This document shows positions 1 to 7,343 of a stretch of 61,122 bases of DNA, in pieces. The DNA lies in NCBI GenBank assembly GCA_028288165.1, contig JAQBOG010000025.1, positions 1 to 61,122 on the forward strand, read 5' to 3'. The notes under the pieces were generated by a model, which ran no database searches, was not told the DNA's origin, and was given only the letters and a program-made list of their open reading frames with translations. The position numbers and the translations under genes were made by a program. The DNA comes from Sphingobacteriales bacterium. GTDB lineage: Bacteria; Bacteroidota; Bacteroidia; Sphingobacteriales; Sphingobacteriaceae. Positions within the stretch are counted from its first letter, which is position 1, and every line of letters begins with the position of its first letter.

Positions 1-332
1 ATTAAGGTAGGACTATTGTCTTTTTTTTCATGATACTTATTTTGAAGGTTTGTTTCTGTAAAGAAAGCGGTTCTGCTTTAATTTGCTAGGCTCGCTTGCA
101 AAAACTACCGAAGGTTTAGTGCAACAAGGGTTTTGCGTCAGGCGGGCTGAAGTGCAAAATTTAAGTTTTGTATTCCTCCCTGGTCTGTGTCCTCACAGAC
201 CATAAATACTAAAATATTTTGAACATTTGTTTTTCAAATTCCCTTACTTCTTTAAGCCGCAGGCGTTAGCGGTCATTGCAAACGACTTTGTTACAACTAT
301 ACATAACTATTTTTGACCAGAATATTAAACAG
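1..332. other. Gene-free left edge with REP-like palindrome and cassette-border box
   Basis: No convincing coding frame starts here. The stretch holds a perfect REP-like palindrome at 181-202 and a GTTAGCGG box at 265-272. The box mirrors CCGCTAAT at 965-972, beyond the next gene. A TTG codon at 276 could extend the next gene upstream, but it falls inside the sequence just after this box and is a poorer start than the ATG at 333. Confidence 0.5.
181..202. repeat. REP-like palindrome
   Basis: TGGTCTGTG and CACAGACCA form a perfect 9-base stem around a TCCT loop. A near-identical element in the opposite orientation lies at 1042-1062. The remnant of a REP-associated tyrosine transposase at 5121-5238 makes a REP origin plausible. 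The repeat is seen directly; the link to that transposase is inferred. Confidence 0.7.
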
Positions 333-956
333 ATGATTAAGAAGTATTCAGTTTTGATTTGCGTGATTACTTCAGTGATATTAATAGTAATAGCAGCGTT
401 CGCCTATCCTGGCGGCTCATTGCTTGACAAAAATTCCGTAGGGTTTGACTGGTCAAAAAATTTCATTAGCAATTTGTTTGCAACAAAAGCGATAAATGGT
501 TCAGAAAACCCTGGCAGGATTTGGGCAACTATTGGAATGGCATTCCACTCGGTTGGTTATGGAATTTTTTTTATCAATATGTCAAAAAAGATCTCTTCAA
601 GACAATGGGCTAATATTTTAAAATTTATAGGCGCTACCAACATAATATTTATTTTCTTAATCGCAACACCCTTGCATGACCTGGGAGTAATATCGATCAT
701 TTTAACATTGATTGGTTTATTTACTATTACTGTATTTATCCTAAAGTCAAAACTTCATTTACTTAAATTCTGCTGTATTATTTGCTTATTGACTTATTAC
801 TGTTTCTTTTCCCTTTTTGGTTTAGGTTATTTGGGTTTATCAGTCATAATGCAGAAAGTATATATTATAAGCTCGATGCTATTAGTTTTAGGACTAGAGT
901 ATTTTACCAAATATGAAGACTTTATACAAATTAAATCGGGAGGACAAAAAATATAA
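333..956 (+). CDS. Multi-pass membrane protein of unknown function (DUF998-like)
   Basis: The 207-residue product has about six hydrophobic segments: an N-terminal helix at residues 5-25, a soluble loop holding FDWSKNFISNLF, then helices spread from about residue 70 to the end. The overall pattern resembles DUF998-type membrane proteins, but I cannot assign a function. The ATG at 333 is preferred over an in-frame TTG at 276 because it gives a clean start (MIKKYSV) before the first helix. The gene stands alone. It is flanked by a box pair, GTTAGCGG at 265-272 and CCGCTAAT at 965-972, that is reverse-complementary apart from one base, as for a cassette gene. Confidence 0.7.
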   Translation: MIKKYSVLICVITSVILIVIAAFAYPGGSLLDKNSVGFDWSKNFISNLFATKAINGSENPGRIWATIGMAFHSVGYGIFFINMSKKISSRQWANILKFIGATNIIFIFLIATPLHDLGVISIILTLIGLFTITVFILKSKLHLLKFCCIICLLTYYCFFSLFGLGYLGLSVIMQKVYIISSMLLVLGLEYFTKYEDFIQIKSGGQKI

Positions 957-1041
957 GCAACGAACCGCTAATCGAGTAGACGGCCGTGAGCCATAAAGCC
1001 CACGAGGCGGAGAGAGGGTTTAAAGGTTTATGTGAGTGGTT

Positions 1042-1062
1042 GTTCTGTGAGGACACAGACCA
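1042..1062. repeat. REP-like palindrome, inverted copy
   Basis: It matches the palindrome at 181-202 in reverse orientation with one change at the outer stem (GTTCTGTG instead of GGTCTGTG). It sits inside what would be the 3' hairpin of the cassette carrying the 333-956 gene, so it may have disrupted that site. Confidence 0.6.
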
Positions 1063-1079
1063 AGGAGAAAAAGCCTACT

Positions 1080-1205
1080 GCTAACATCAGGTTCACTTTA
1101 TGCCCGGGTGACGTGGTTTTTGTTCTGTTATGCTTTTTAGTTACTTTAGTGCTTGGGCGACAGTGTAGTGCTATTAATCGGGCACAACTTAAACCTGTAA
1201 ACATT
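1080..1205. repeat. attC-like imperfect hairpin, family A, partly decayed
   Basis: The left arm starts GCTAACATCAGG and runs to GCCCGGGTGACGTGG. The right arm runs from CGGGCACAACTT to AACCTG. The arms share CAGGTT and GCCCG pairing. The centre (GGGTGACGTGGTTT, then GTGCT..GGGCGACA) is the same as in the elements at 6356-6488 and 8991-9104. The expected 3' GTTA core is missing (GTAAACATTACC instead), so this copy is probably inactive. Confidence 0.55.
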
Positions 1206-1279
1206 ACCAGCAAATGTAAAATCCGACAAGTGTAATAGAAACGACTAAAGCTATTTGACCTAACCTAATTTAACACTTA

Positions 1280-2050
1280 GTGAAAAAACTGTTACTGCCT
1301 TTTTTGATATTAATTTCCATTGAGACTTTTGGATGCAGTTGCGGAACTACACCTTTTCTTATAAAATATCAGCGTTCTGAGTTTATTGCCACAGCCAAAA
1401 TTTTAAAAGTTGTACAAGACGACAAAAATGAGGATTATCACGACATCGAAATTGAATTGATAAATGTTTATAAAGGGATACCGATTAATAAGCTAAAAAT
1501 AGAAAGTGCTTTAAATAGTTCCTGCAGTTTTCTTCCACCTGAAAATACAACCTGGCTAATATTTGCATCAAAAGACCGTAAAGGATTTTTAAGTTTTGGA
1601 TTTTGTTCAGGTTGTGAACAAATTGACCTCCAATTTGACCTTGTTAAGTACTCCAACTTAAACACTAAATATAAAAATAGTATTGAACTGAAATTGGAAG
1701 CTTTACGCTATTTAAGTAGAAGCAAGGTTTCGTCCGTTAATAGATTCAGTTTATTAACAAACGATTACGCAATCTGTTCAGACGGTTTAAAAGGCTTTAA
1801 AGAAAAAAATAGATTTGCTATTTATGAATTAAAAGTAAACCAGGACTTAACAATCAGCAAAATCAAGACGATCAAAAGATTTAATAATAAGGAACTGTCT
1901 AAAAAATTAACTAGTTGCTTAGAGAACAATCTGAAAATCAACGTTAACAAAGTAAAAACTATACAAGAAAAGACAAATCTAGTGGTAATTTATTTTTATT
2001 ATTTAGCTGACGAAAAGAACCCAAGTTTTATTACGATATGGGACTTGTAA
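1280..2050 (+). CDS. Secreted protein with TIMP/netrin-like N-terminal region, function unknown
   Basis: The 256-residue product starts at a GTG with MKKLLLPFLILISIETFG, a signal peptide, followed at once by CSCG. The following A-x-I-LKVV stretch, a VYKG segment and further cysteines around residues 76, 107 and 110 resemble the NTR/TIMP-like fold often seen after a CxC N-terminus in bacterial secreted proteins. The C-terminal part (residues 155-256) has basic repeats and may be a separate domain. It is probably exported to the periplasm or outer membrane. No partner gene is evident and no enzymatic motif is visible. The fold assignment is by pattern only. Confidence 0.6.
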   Translation: MKKLLLPFLILISIETFGCSCGTTPFLIKYQRSEFIATAKILKVVQDDKNEDYHDIEIELINVYKGIPINKLKIESALNSSCSFLPPENTTWLIFASKDRKGFLSFGFCSGCEQIDLQFDLVKYSNLNTKYKNSIELKLEALRYLSRSKVSSVNRFSLLTNDYAICSDGLKGFKEKNRFAIYELKVNQDLTISKIKTIKRFNNKELSKKLTSCLENNLKINVNKVKTIQEKTNLVVIYFYYLADEKNPSFITIWDL

Positions 2051-2076
2051 AAAAGTAATCGACTATAAACTTCTCT

Positions 2077-2256
2077 ATGCTGGCGCACGCAAGCGGAGGA
2101 CATTTAATCGGCTTTATACTTGGGGATCAACAGGAAAACTCTCATTTTTTCAACCATACCGCCATAGAAAAATGCAAGCTGTACACCTGGGAGACGGGTG
2201 AATCAAAGGAGATGGCTCAGAGATTTGATGTTATAACCAAATCAATGGGTGCCTGA
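2077..2256 (+). pseudogene. C-terminal protein fragment, possibly histidine-phosphatase-like
   Basis: An uninterrupted 59-codon frame encodes MLAHASGGHLIGFILG followed by a NHTAIEK-type segment and a charged tail ending at TGA 2254-2256. The order HASGGHLIGFILG, then N-x-T-x-I, is like the last third of histidine phosphatase (phosphoglycerate mutase-like) proteins. The catalytic N-terminal RHG part is absent upstream, where the TIMP-like gene ends at 2050. It is best read as the remnant of a longer gene cut by recombination. The family assignment is tentative. Confidence 0.35.
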
Positions 2257-2280
2257 TTGGTACATTTCGTATCGTTTGCT

Positions 2281-2307
2281 GGTGCGAGCTTTAAGCTCGT
2301 TCTCACC
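2281..2307. repeat. REP-like palindrome
   Basis: CGAGCTT-T-AAGCTCG (2285-2299) is a perfect stem with an outer GGTG/CACC pair and asymmetric TTCT bases, the usual shape of a REP hairpin. It lies between the phosphatase-like remnant and the next lipoprotein gene. Confidence 0.5.
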
Positions 2308-2371
2308 CGAACATATAAGTAAGCCTGCTTGTTCGATCTACAACCAATGCATCAACGTTAAGTTTAACCTT

Positions 2372-3427
2372 ATGACCACACTACAAACATTGACAATCAT
2401 CTTGACAACGGGCATTCTTTCTTCTTGTAGCCTACAGGAGCGGACAGACAAAATAGCTGCACAAAAAACTGCCTCCGTAAATGTTTCCACCTCGTCAAAG
2501 CTCAAAAAGATTGTGGATGGTATAGAAAAAGGTAACAGCGTTGAAAGTTCTCATATCGGGGAAGGTGGTTCTCCTTCCAAGCAATGGGAGAAATATGAAC
2601 AACTTAAAAAAGTTGCGAGCAATGACCAACTCGTTGCTCTAACCAACCATAAAAATTCAGCGGTACGTTGTTACGCTTTTCAAGCATTGGTAACCAAGCG
2701 TTCCGACAAAATATTTTCCATTCTATTAAAACATCTTAACGACACGTCAAGAGTTAATACTCTAAGTGGTTGCATAGGAATGACCAAATATACAGGCGAC
2801 TATTTTGTTGACGTTGTAACACCAAATTATGTGGAGATTGATATTTATAAATTAAATAAAGCAGAAAAGGAAACTCTCGACAGTATTTTGCTTAACGACA
2901 AATCAATAATCCTTTCGGCAAAATCCTCAATATTAGAAAATTTGAGGCCAACAACCGCCCACTACGCAAGGATTAGAGAATTAGTAGAGAACAATAGAAA
3001 CGAATCTGCACTAAGAGCTTTGGCAAAGTATCAAAGGCAAACAGACAAGGAACTTATTGCTTCATTCTTCAAAGACGATGATACGCAATCGTCTGCTTTA
3101 TATGCAGTAAGAGAGTTTCCAGACGAATACTTTTATCAATTTGTTACAAATGTATTTGAGCAAGAGTGGAAGCAAAGCCATTACGATTATCCGAAATGGA
3201 GAATTTGCTACCAGATTCTTGCAAAGTATCCAAAGGCTGAGACTATGGAACTATTTGACAGGACAACAAAATCAAAAGATGAATTCAGATATCAAACACT
3301 TTGCAAATACTTGTTTATCGCAATCACAAAATATCCGAACAAACTTTATAACCCAATTAAAGCAAAAATAAAGTTGAGCAGTTATGAAATGGACGAGGTA
3401 AAAGACGAACTTGAAAATGACTACTGA
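2372..3427 (+). CDS. Lipoprotein with HEAT-like helical repeats
   Basis: The ATG at 2372 begins MTTLQTLTIILTTGILSSC, a lipoprotein signal with lipobox LSSC. An upstream in-frame GTG at 2249 would add 41 residues in front of the signal peptide and is rejected. The mature protein (about 330 residues) is rich in alternating helices such as NHKNSAVRCYAFQALVTKRSDKIFSIL, split here as NHKNSAVRCYAFQAL and TKRSDKIFSIL, typical of HEAT/armadillo repeats. It is likely anchored in the outer or inner membrane as a binding scaffold. No substrate can be named. It stands alone. Confidence 0.65.
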   Translation: MTTLQTLTIILTTGILSSCSLQERTDKIAAQKTASVNVSTSSKLKKIVDGIEKGNSVESSHIGEGGSPSKQWEKYEQLKKVASNDQLVALTNHKNSAVRCYAFQALVTKRSDKIFSILLKHLNDTSRVNTLSGCIGMTKYTGDYFVDVVTPNYVEIDIYKLNKAEKETLDSILLNDKSIILSAKSSILENLRPTTAHYARIRELVENNRNESALRALAKYQRQTDKELIASFFKDDDTQSSALYAVREFPDEYFYQFVTNVFEQEWKQSHYDYPKWRICYQILAKYPKAETMELFDRTTKSKDEFRYQTLCKYLFIAITKYPNKLYNPIKAKIKLSSYEMDEVKDELENDY

Positions 3428-3502
3428 AATGAAGGCTATACATAAACGGCTTAAGCGTACCAAACCTAAAACCTGAAATAATGACAACTCAAAGCTTAAT
3501 TC

Positions 3503-4060
3503 ATGGGACTGGATAGCGTAGAACTGCTAATGGAATGGGAAGACTTTTTCCAAATAAGAATCCAAGATTTAGAGGCCGCTCAAATTGGTACAATTGCCGA
3601 TGCTGTAAATTACATTTCGACTCATATTAGCTACGTTGACCGAGGATTAAATATTAAAGAGGAGGTTTTGAAAGACCTTATTGACACCTTTTCAAAACTT
3701 AATATTCCGATTACCTTTACTGACCAATTATTTAAAGTTCTTTCTGCTGATGAGGAAGACCTTTGGAATGAAATTGCTCGAAAAGCACATTATGAACTAC
3801 CCTTGACTCTCAGTTCCCGTGCTGTTGGGAAATGGTATGATAAGTTACTCCCTCCGAAAGTGAATTATAGTGAAGTTTCGGTTGCCAGGTATGTTGACCT
3901 AATTTGCGCTGTTAATTACCAGACACTTATTCAACAGGACATTCAGAATCAATATGAAGTTATGATTGCGGTTATGGGGATAACAATAGAAAAAATTGGA
4001 GTGAGTCCTTTTGAAGTTTTTTTAACGAGTTCATTCACAAACGACTTAGGTATCGATTGA
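3503..4060 (+). CDS. Acyl-carrier-protein-like fragment protein, both ends cut at the carrier-serine site
   Basis: The 185-residue product opens with MGLDSVELLMEWE and continues FQIRIQDLEAAQIGTIADAV, which matches helices II and III of an acyl carrier protein including the Ser of the DS(V/L) phosphopantetheine site. Helix I is missing: an in-frame TAA lies two codons upstream of the ATG. The last 25 residues (EKIGVSPFEVFLTSSF, then TNDLGID and a stop) look like helix I and the first loop of another carrier protein, ending exactly where DS should follow. The middle 100 residues are an unrecognised helical domain. It may be a rearranged or decaying gene rather than a working carrier. Confidence 0.5.
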   Translation: MGLDSVELLMEWEDFFQIRIQDLEAAQIGTIADAVNYISTHISYVDRGLNIKEEVLKDLIDTFSKLNIPITFTDQLFKVLSADEEDLWNEIARKAHYELPLTLSSRAVGKWYDKLLPPKVNYSEVSVARYVDLICAVNYQTLIQQDIQNQYEVMIAVMGITIEKIGVSPFEVFLTSSFTNDLGID

Positions 4061-4179
4061 AAAGCGGTTGGTTATAAACGATGACAGGATAATAGAAATA
4101 ATCAGGGTGAAGTAAGCCTCATCATATGCTTTTTTTGTAAATTAAAGGGATCTGAGTTTTTAATTAAATATTATAATTT

Positions 4180-5082
4180 ATGCAAAAGAAATGGCCAGTA
4201 CTTTCTTATAAAGAAGGCAAGAATATGTACGATACCTTGCACATGTGGGCACAGATTGTTGGAAAAATTAAACTTGCAACCTTACCCTGGGTTAATCATT
4301 CATGGCATATCACGTTGCATATAACACCATTGGGCCTGTCAACCCAGGTTATGCGCTACAAGGATATTAATTTCAGTATTGATTTTGACTTTGTAGAACA
4401 TCAATTGAAAGTGTACACTAGCCATGGAGAGCTCCGCAAGTTCGATCTTCATAATATCTCAGTTGCTGATTTTTACAGTAAAATTTTTGAATTGCTTCAT
4501 GACCTGCAAATTGATGTAAACATCAAACCCATTCCGGTAGAAATTGCAAATCCAATTCCGTTTAAGCAGGATACTGAACATGCCACTTATGAAACAGAAC
4601 GTGTAAGGGCTTTTCATCAGGCACTGCTTAGCATACAAGATGTTTTTTTGCAGTTCCGGAGCAAATTCAAAGGTAAGTGCAGTCCCATCCATTTCTTTTG
4701 GGGAAGTTTTGATGTAGCGCTTTCATTTTTTTCAGGGCGTAGTGCGCCGAAACATCCGGGCGGCATACCTGGCTTGCCTAATTGGGTAGCAGAAGAAGCT
4801 TATTGTCGTGAAGTAAGTAGTTGCGGATTTTGGACTGGAAACGACGCACTTCCTGAAGCGGCATTTTACTGTTACCTGTACCCTGAACCAGACGGATACA
4901 AGGTCGCTAAAATTCAGCCAAAAGAAGCATATTATCACCAGGCACTTGGGGAGTTTATCTTACCGTATTCCGCTGTTCAGCAATCCGAATATCCGGAGGA
5001 AGCTTTGCTGTCATTTTTGGAAACTACCTATAGTGCAGGAGCCGAATTGGCCGGGTGGGACAGGGCAACATTAGAAAATTAG
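4180..5082 (+). CDS. DUF5996 family protein
   Basis: The 300-residue soluble protein has the family hallmarks: an N-terminal W-P-x-L segment, a TLPWVNHSWH motif near residues 34-44, and a central HFFWGSFDVALSFFSGR followed by P-KHPGG and the FWTGND segment. The function of DUF5996 is unknown. Some relatives are annotated as bleomycin-resistance-adjacent or acyl-CoA-like proteins without proof. There is no signal peptide, so it is cytoplasmic. It stands alone, followed by a transposase remnant. Length and motifs indicate an intact gene. Confidence 0.85.
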   Translation: MQKKWPVLSYKEGKNMYDTLHMWAQIVGKIKLATLPWVNHSWHITLHITPLGLSTQVMRYKDINFSIDFDFVEHQLKVYTSHGELRKFDLHNISVADFYSKIFELLHDLQIDVNIKPIPVEIANPIPFKQDTEHATYETERVRAFHQALLSIQDVFLQFRSKFKGKCSPIHFFWGSFDVALSFFSGRSAPKHPGGIPGLPNWVAEEAYCREVSSCGFWTGNDALPEAAFYCYLYPEPDGYKVAKIQPKEAYYHQALGEFILPYSAVQQSEYPEEALLSFLETTYSAGAELAGWDRATLEN

Positions 5083-5617
5083 AAATGTTCAATCGTGGTA
5101 ACGGTAAAACAATTTTCCTCTATGTAACGGCAGGTATTGTAGAAAAGCCGGAAGATTATTTGTACAGGAGTGCAAGGGATTACTATTGCTCAAAGAGGAA
5201 TGATTGATGTAAAATTGGTAGAGGGACTAACGGTTTAATGAGGAGGAAGAGTCACAAGTACTCAACCGCACAAGGCCCGTGCTGCATACTTGCGCCAAAC
5301 GGGGCTTAAAATTTTGATAGTTACTATTCAATACAAGAAATAAGTTTAATACTAATCGTTAGTATTTTGCTGTTAAGTGTAAATGTAACATAAAAGATAT
5401 ATTTGTAGTAAATTATTTTCTTATATATGTTTTGTTTTTAATCTTCTTTCGTAAAAGAGTATGTTTTAATTACATAGGAAGCCATTTTTTAGGATGATGT
5501 TTAATAAAATCAATTTTTATACTGGTATTGGTAAATTAGCTTTACGTTACCGATATTTTATTTACCTTGTTGCTTTGATTGCACCTAGTTTTTACTTGGT
5601 AAATAAGGATTGCTAGC
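5083..5617. other. Gap with transposase remnant, otherwise nothing recognised
   Basis: Apart from the REP-transposase tail at 5121-5238 the stretch is AT-rich with no open frame of note. A GAGTCACAAGTACTC palindrome sits at about 5250, shortly after the transposase stop codon. Confidence 0.5.
5121..5238 (+). pseudogene. C-terminal remnant of a REP-associated tyrosine transposase (RAYT, Y1_Tnp family)
   Basis: The translation reads YVTAGIVEKPEDYLYRSARD, then YYCSKR. After a frameshift at about 5198-5200 it continues MIDVKLVEGLTV and a TAA at 5236-5238. The motif (Q)NPV-AGIV-KPEDYLYSSARDYY followed by GLIDI-LVE is the standard end of Bacteroidota RAYT proteins. The N-terminal HUH catalytic part is absent. 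This, with the REP-like palindromes nearby, shows past activity of this element in the region. Confidence 0.75.
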
Positions 5618-5748
5618 CTCTAACTTCTAAGTGCTTTTTGTGGAGATATGAACGAAGGCGTTGCGGGTGGCTATAGATCTGATAGTAGGTTGTAATCAAT
5701 ATAATTGAGATATATACGCTGTTGATAGTATATAGCTAATAGTTAGGT
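5618..5748. repeat. attC-like element, family B
   Basis: It starts with box CTCTAAC (5618-5624) and ends with GTTAGGT (5742-5748), a perfect GTTRRRY core. Inside it shares with 7192-7296 the blocks AAGTGCT, TTTTGTGGAGA, GGTTGTAATCAATATA and ATATATACGCTGTTGATAGT. Its 131-base length is within the known attC range. GTTAGGTGC (5742-5750) is the exact reverse complement of GCACCTAAC at 6354-6362, behind the next gene. Confidence 0.6.
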
Positions 5749-5776
5749 GCAAATGCAAAAAACCCACAAAGCTTAA

Positions 5777-6361
5777 ATGACAACGACCAATAATCGACAA
5801 AAGAGAACTACGATTTGGCTTTTAGGTGCGACAATACTAAGCTGGGGGCTTATATATTTAGACTCGTTTCTTCGCTCTTTTGCTGTAGTAATTATTATAG
5901 CTCCAGTAATTTATGGATTTGCACTTGACTATAGCAATAAAGAATATAGAAAAAGATGGGCAAAAAACTTAATTCCATTTTTCTTCTTTGTCATTTACGT
6001 CTGGGGAACTTTACCATTTTATAGTTTTAGTAATATTTTTTTTGAATCAGTATTTTTAGATTACGTGTTTGGCTGTATCTCTGCTTTTGCTCTTGTTTTT
6101 TTAGTAACTAAACTAACCTTAAAACACATTCACGTTGGACCCATTCAAATAGTAATGACGTTCCTTTTGCCAATAATTTGTATTTCCATATTACCTCTTT
6201 TGAAAAACCAGACTATATTTTCAATGCAGAGATATATGCTCGACCGACCTGATTTATTAATGCTGTCTTATCAGTTTTTCATGACAATCCTCATTGTTTC
6301 GTCAATGAAGACTGACAAAGCACAGGATGTAGGACATGTCGAAAAGAGCATCAGCACCTAA
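5777..6361 (+). CDS. Multi-pass membrane protein of unknown function, cassette-like gene
   Basis: The 194-residue product has about six hydrophobic helices (roughly residues 12-28, 33-50, 62-82, 90-110, 122-140 and 160-176) and a short polar C-terminus. I do not recognise a family. The gene begins 28 bases after a GTTAGGT core, and its TAA stop (6359-6361) lies within the ACCTAAC box of the following hairpin, as is common for integron cassettes whose stop codon is inside attC. Base composition matches the neighbouring orphans. Confidence 0.65.
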   Translation: MTTTNNRQKRTTIWLLGATILSWGLIYLDSFLRSFAVVIIIAPVIYGFALDYSNKEYRKRWAKNLIPFFFFVIYVWGTLPFYSFSNIFFESVFLDYVFGCISAFALVFLVTKLTLKHIHVGPIQIVMTFLLPIICISILPLLKNQTIFSMQRYMLDRPDLLMLSYQFFMTILIVSSMKTDKAQDVGHVEKSIST

Positions 6362-6488
6362 CATGCGTTTTGCAAAAATGGCGGGTGACGTGGTTTATGG
6401 AATTTTTCTACTTTTAACTAAGTTTTGTGCTGGGCGACAAAGTGGTACTTTCTATCCGCCATCTTCGCAAAGCGCCAACCGTTATAGG
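6356..6488. repeat. attC-like imperfect hairpin, family A
   Basis: The left box ACCTAAC (6356-6362) fits RYYYAAC exactly. The arms GCGTTTTGCAAAAATGGCGG (6365-6384) and CCGCCATCTTCGCAAAGCGC (6456-6475) pair with a few mismatches, as attC arms do. The centre matches the elements at 1080-1205 and 8991-9104. The right end GTTATAGG (6481-6488) departs from GTTRRRY by one base. Its total length is 133 bases. Confidence 0.65.
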
Positions 6489-6651
6489 TAATTCTCCCTA
6501 TCCAAACAATTTGGAATAAATTGGAGCATTCAGCAATACATTAAGGATTTGGCAGATAGCAAACTGCAAAATATACAATAACAAAATAAACCGTTGCTAA
6601 CATCGGCTATGTCAGCGAGCTTAAATATTTTCTAACTACTAAATCATTTAA

Positions 6652-7149
6652 ATGAAAACATTTACTTTAACATTAATCTGCATCCTTTTTATAGGATTGA
6701 AAACTGGCTACAGTCAAGGGAATCCCGAAATTCTGAAAAAAGAAAAATTCAATATTAATAAATCAAGTGAGGATGAAATTGGCTATACCCAAGCCGTTAA
6801 AGTTGGAAATACCATTTATGTTTCTGGTGCAGTTGGATGGGGTACAACGCAGGAAGCGTTTAAGTTAGTTTACGATGAATTAGATAAGTCGCTTAAAGCA
6901 TATGGAGCTAATTTTACCAATGTTGTAAAAGAAAATCTCTATTCTACTCTGCTCGATTCAGTAATTAAATACAAAGAAATAAGGCGAAAATATTACAATA
7001 ATGACTTCCCTGCAGCTACCTGGGTTGAAGTAAAGCGGCTTTATGATCCCAGCTTAATACTTGAGGTAGAAATTATTGCCGTTTTGCCTGAAATTAAAAC
7101 TGTAAACAAAATAAGAAATAGAAAAATTGGCTCTGTCAACCAAAAATAA
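6652..7149 (+). CDS. Secreted RidA/YjgF-family protein lacking the usual active-site arginine
   Basis: The first 22 residues (MKTFTLTLICILFIGLKTGYSQ) form a signal peptide, so this copy is periplasmic or secreted, unlike cytosolic RidA. The YjgF fold follows: YTQAVKVGNTIYVSGAVG, a helix ending LKAYGANFTNVVKENLY, then FPAATWVEV and LILEVEIIAVLP. In deaminating RidA the segment is PARxxV with Arg binding the substrate carboxylate; here it is PAATWV, so imine hydrolysis as in RidA is doubtful. The box before the gene (GTTATAGG at 6481) is only a fair match (6 of 8) to ACTCTAAC after it. It is a single gene in the cassette-like array. Confidence 0.85.
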   Translation: MKTFTLTLICILFIGLKTGYSQGNPEILKKEKFNINKSSEDEIGYTQAVKVGNTIYVSGAVGWGTTQEAFKLVYDELDKSLKAYGANFTNVVKENLYSTLLDSVIKYKEIRRKYYNNDFPAATWVEVKRLYDPSLILEVEIIAVLPEIKTVNKIRNRKIGSVNQK

Positions 7150-7191
7150 GAAGAGAAGCACAAGTAATTAAGAATCATCTTCTGGTTGTAA

Positions 7192-7296
7192 CTCTAACTT
7201 CGAAGTGCTGTTTTGTGGAGAGATAAGCCAAGGCGGTTGTAATCAATATATTTTAAATATATACGCTGTTGATAGTGTATATCTAAAAGTTACCTG
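7192..7296. repeat. attC-like element, family B
   Basis: It opens with CTCTAAC (7192-7198) and closes with GTTACCTG (7289-7296). It shares most of its interior with the element at 5618-5748 but is shorter (105 bases). GTTACCTG is the perfect reverse complement of CAGGTAAC at 8210-8217, which lies after the next gene. Confidence 0.6.
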
Positions 7297-7343
7297 TAAG
7301 TGCTACAAGACGTTACTTAAGTTCACAATATCATGAATAAAAT

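Larger units (their letters stand above)
957..1279. other. Non-coding stretch with border box, REP copy and cassette-type hairpin
   Basis: It holds the border box CCGCTAAT (965-972), an inverted REP-like copy (1042-1062) and an attC-like element (about 1080-1205). Short open frames on both strands cross the repeats but look like translations of repeat DNA: their codons span both hairpin arms and no start is convincing. Confidence 0.55.

Noticed and set aside
1028..1235. Open frames of about 61 and 67 codons on opposite strands
   Set aside because: They overlap each other and translate the REP copy and the hairpin element, with no start context; they are repeat DNA.
2249..2371. Upstream GTG extension of the HEAT-repeat lipoprotein
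   Set aside because: It would bury the lipoprotein signal 41 residues inside the protein and runs through the REP-like hairpin.
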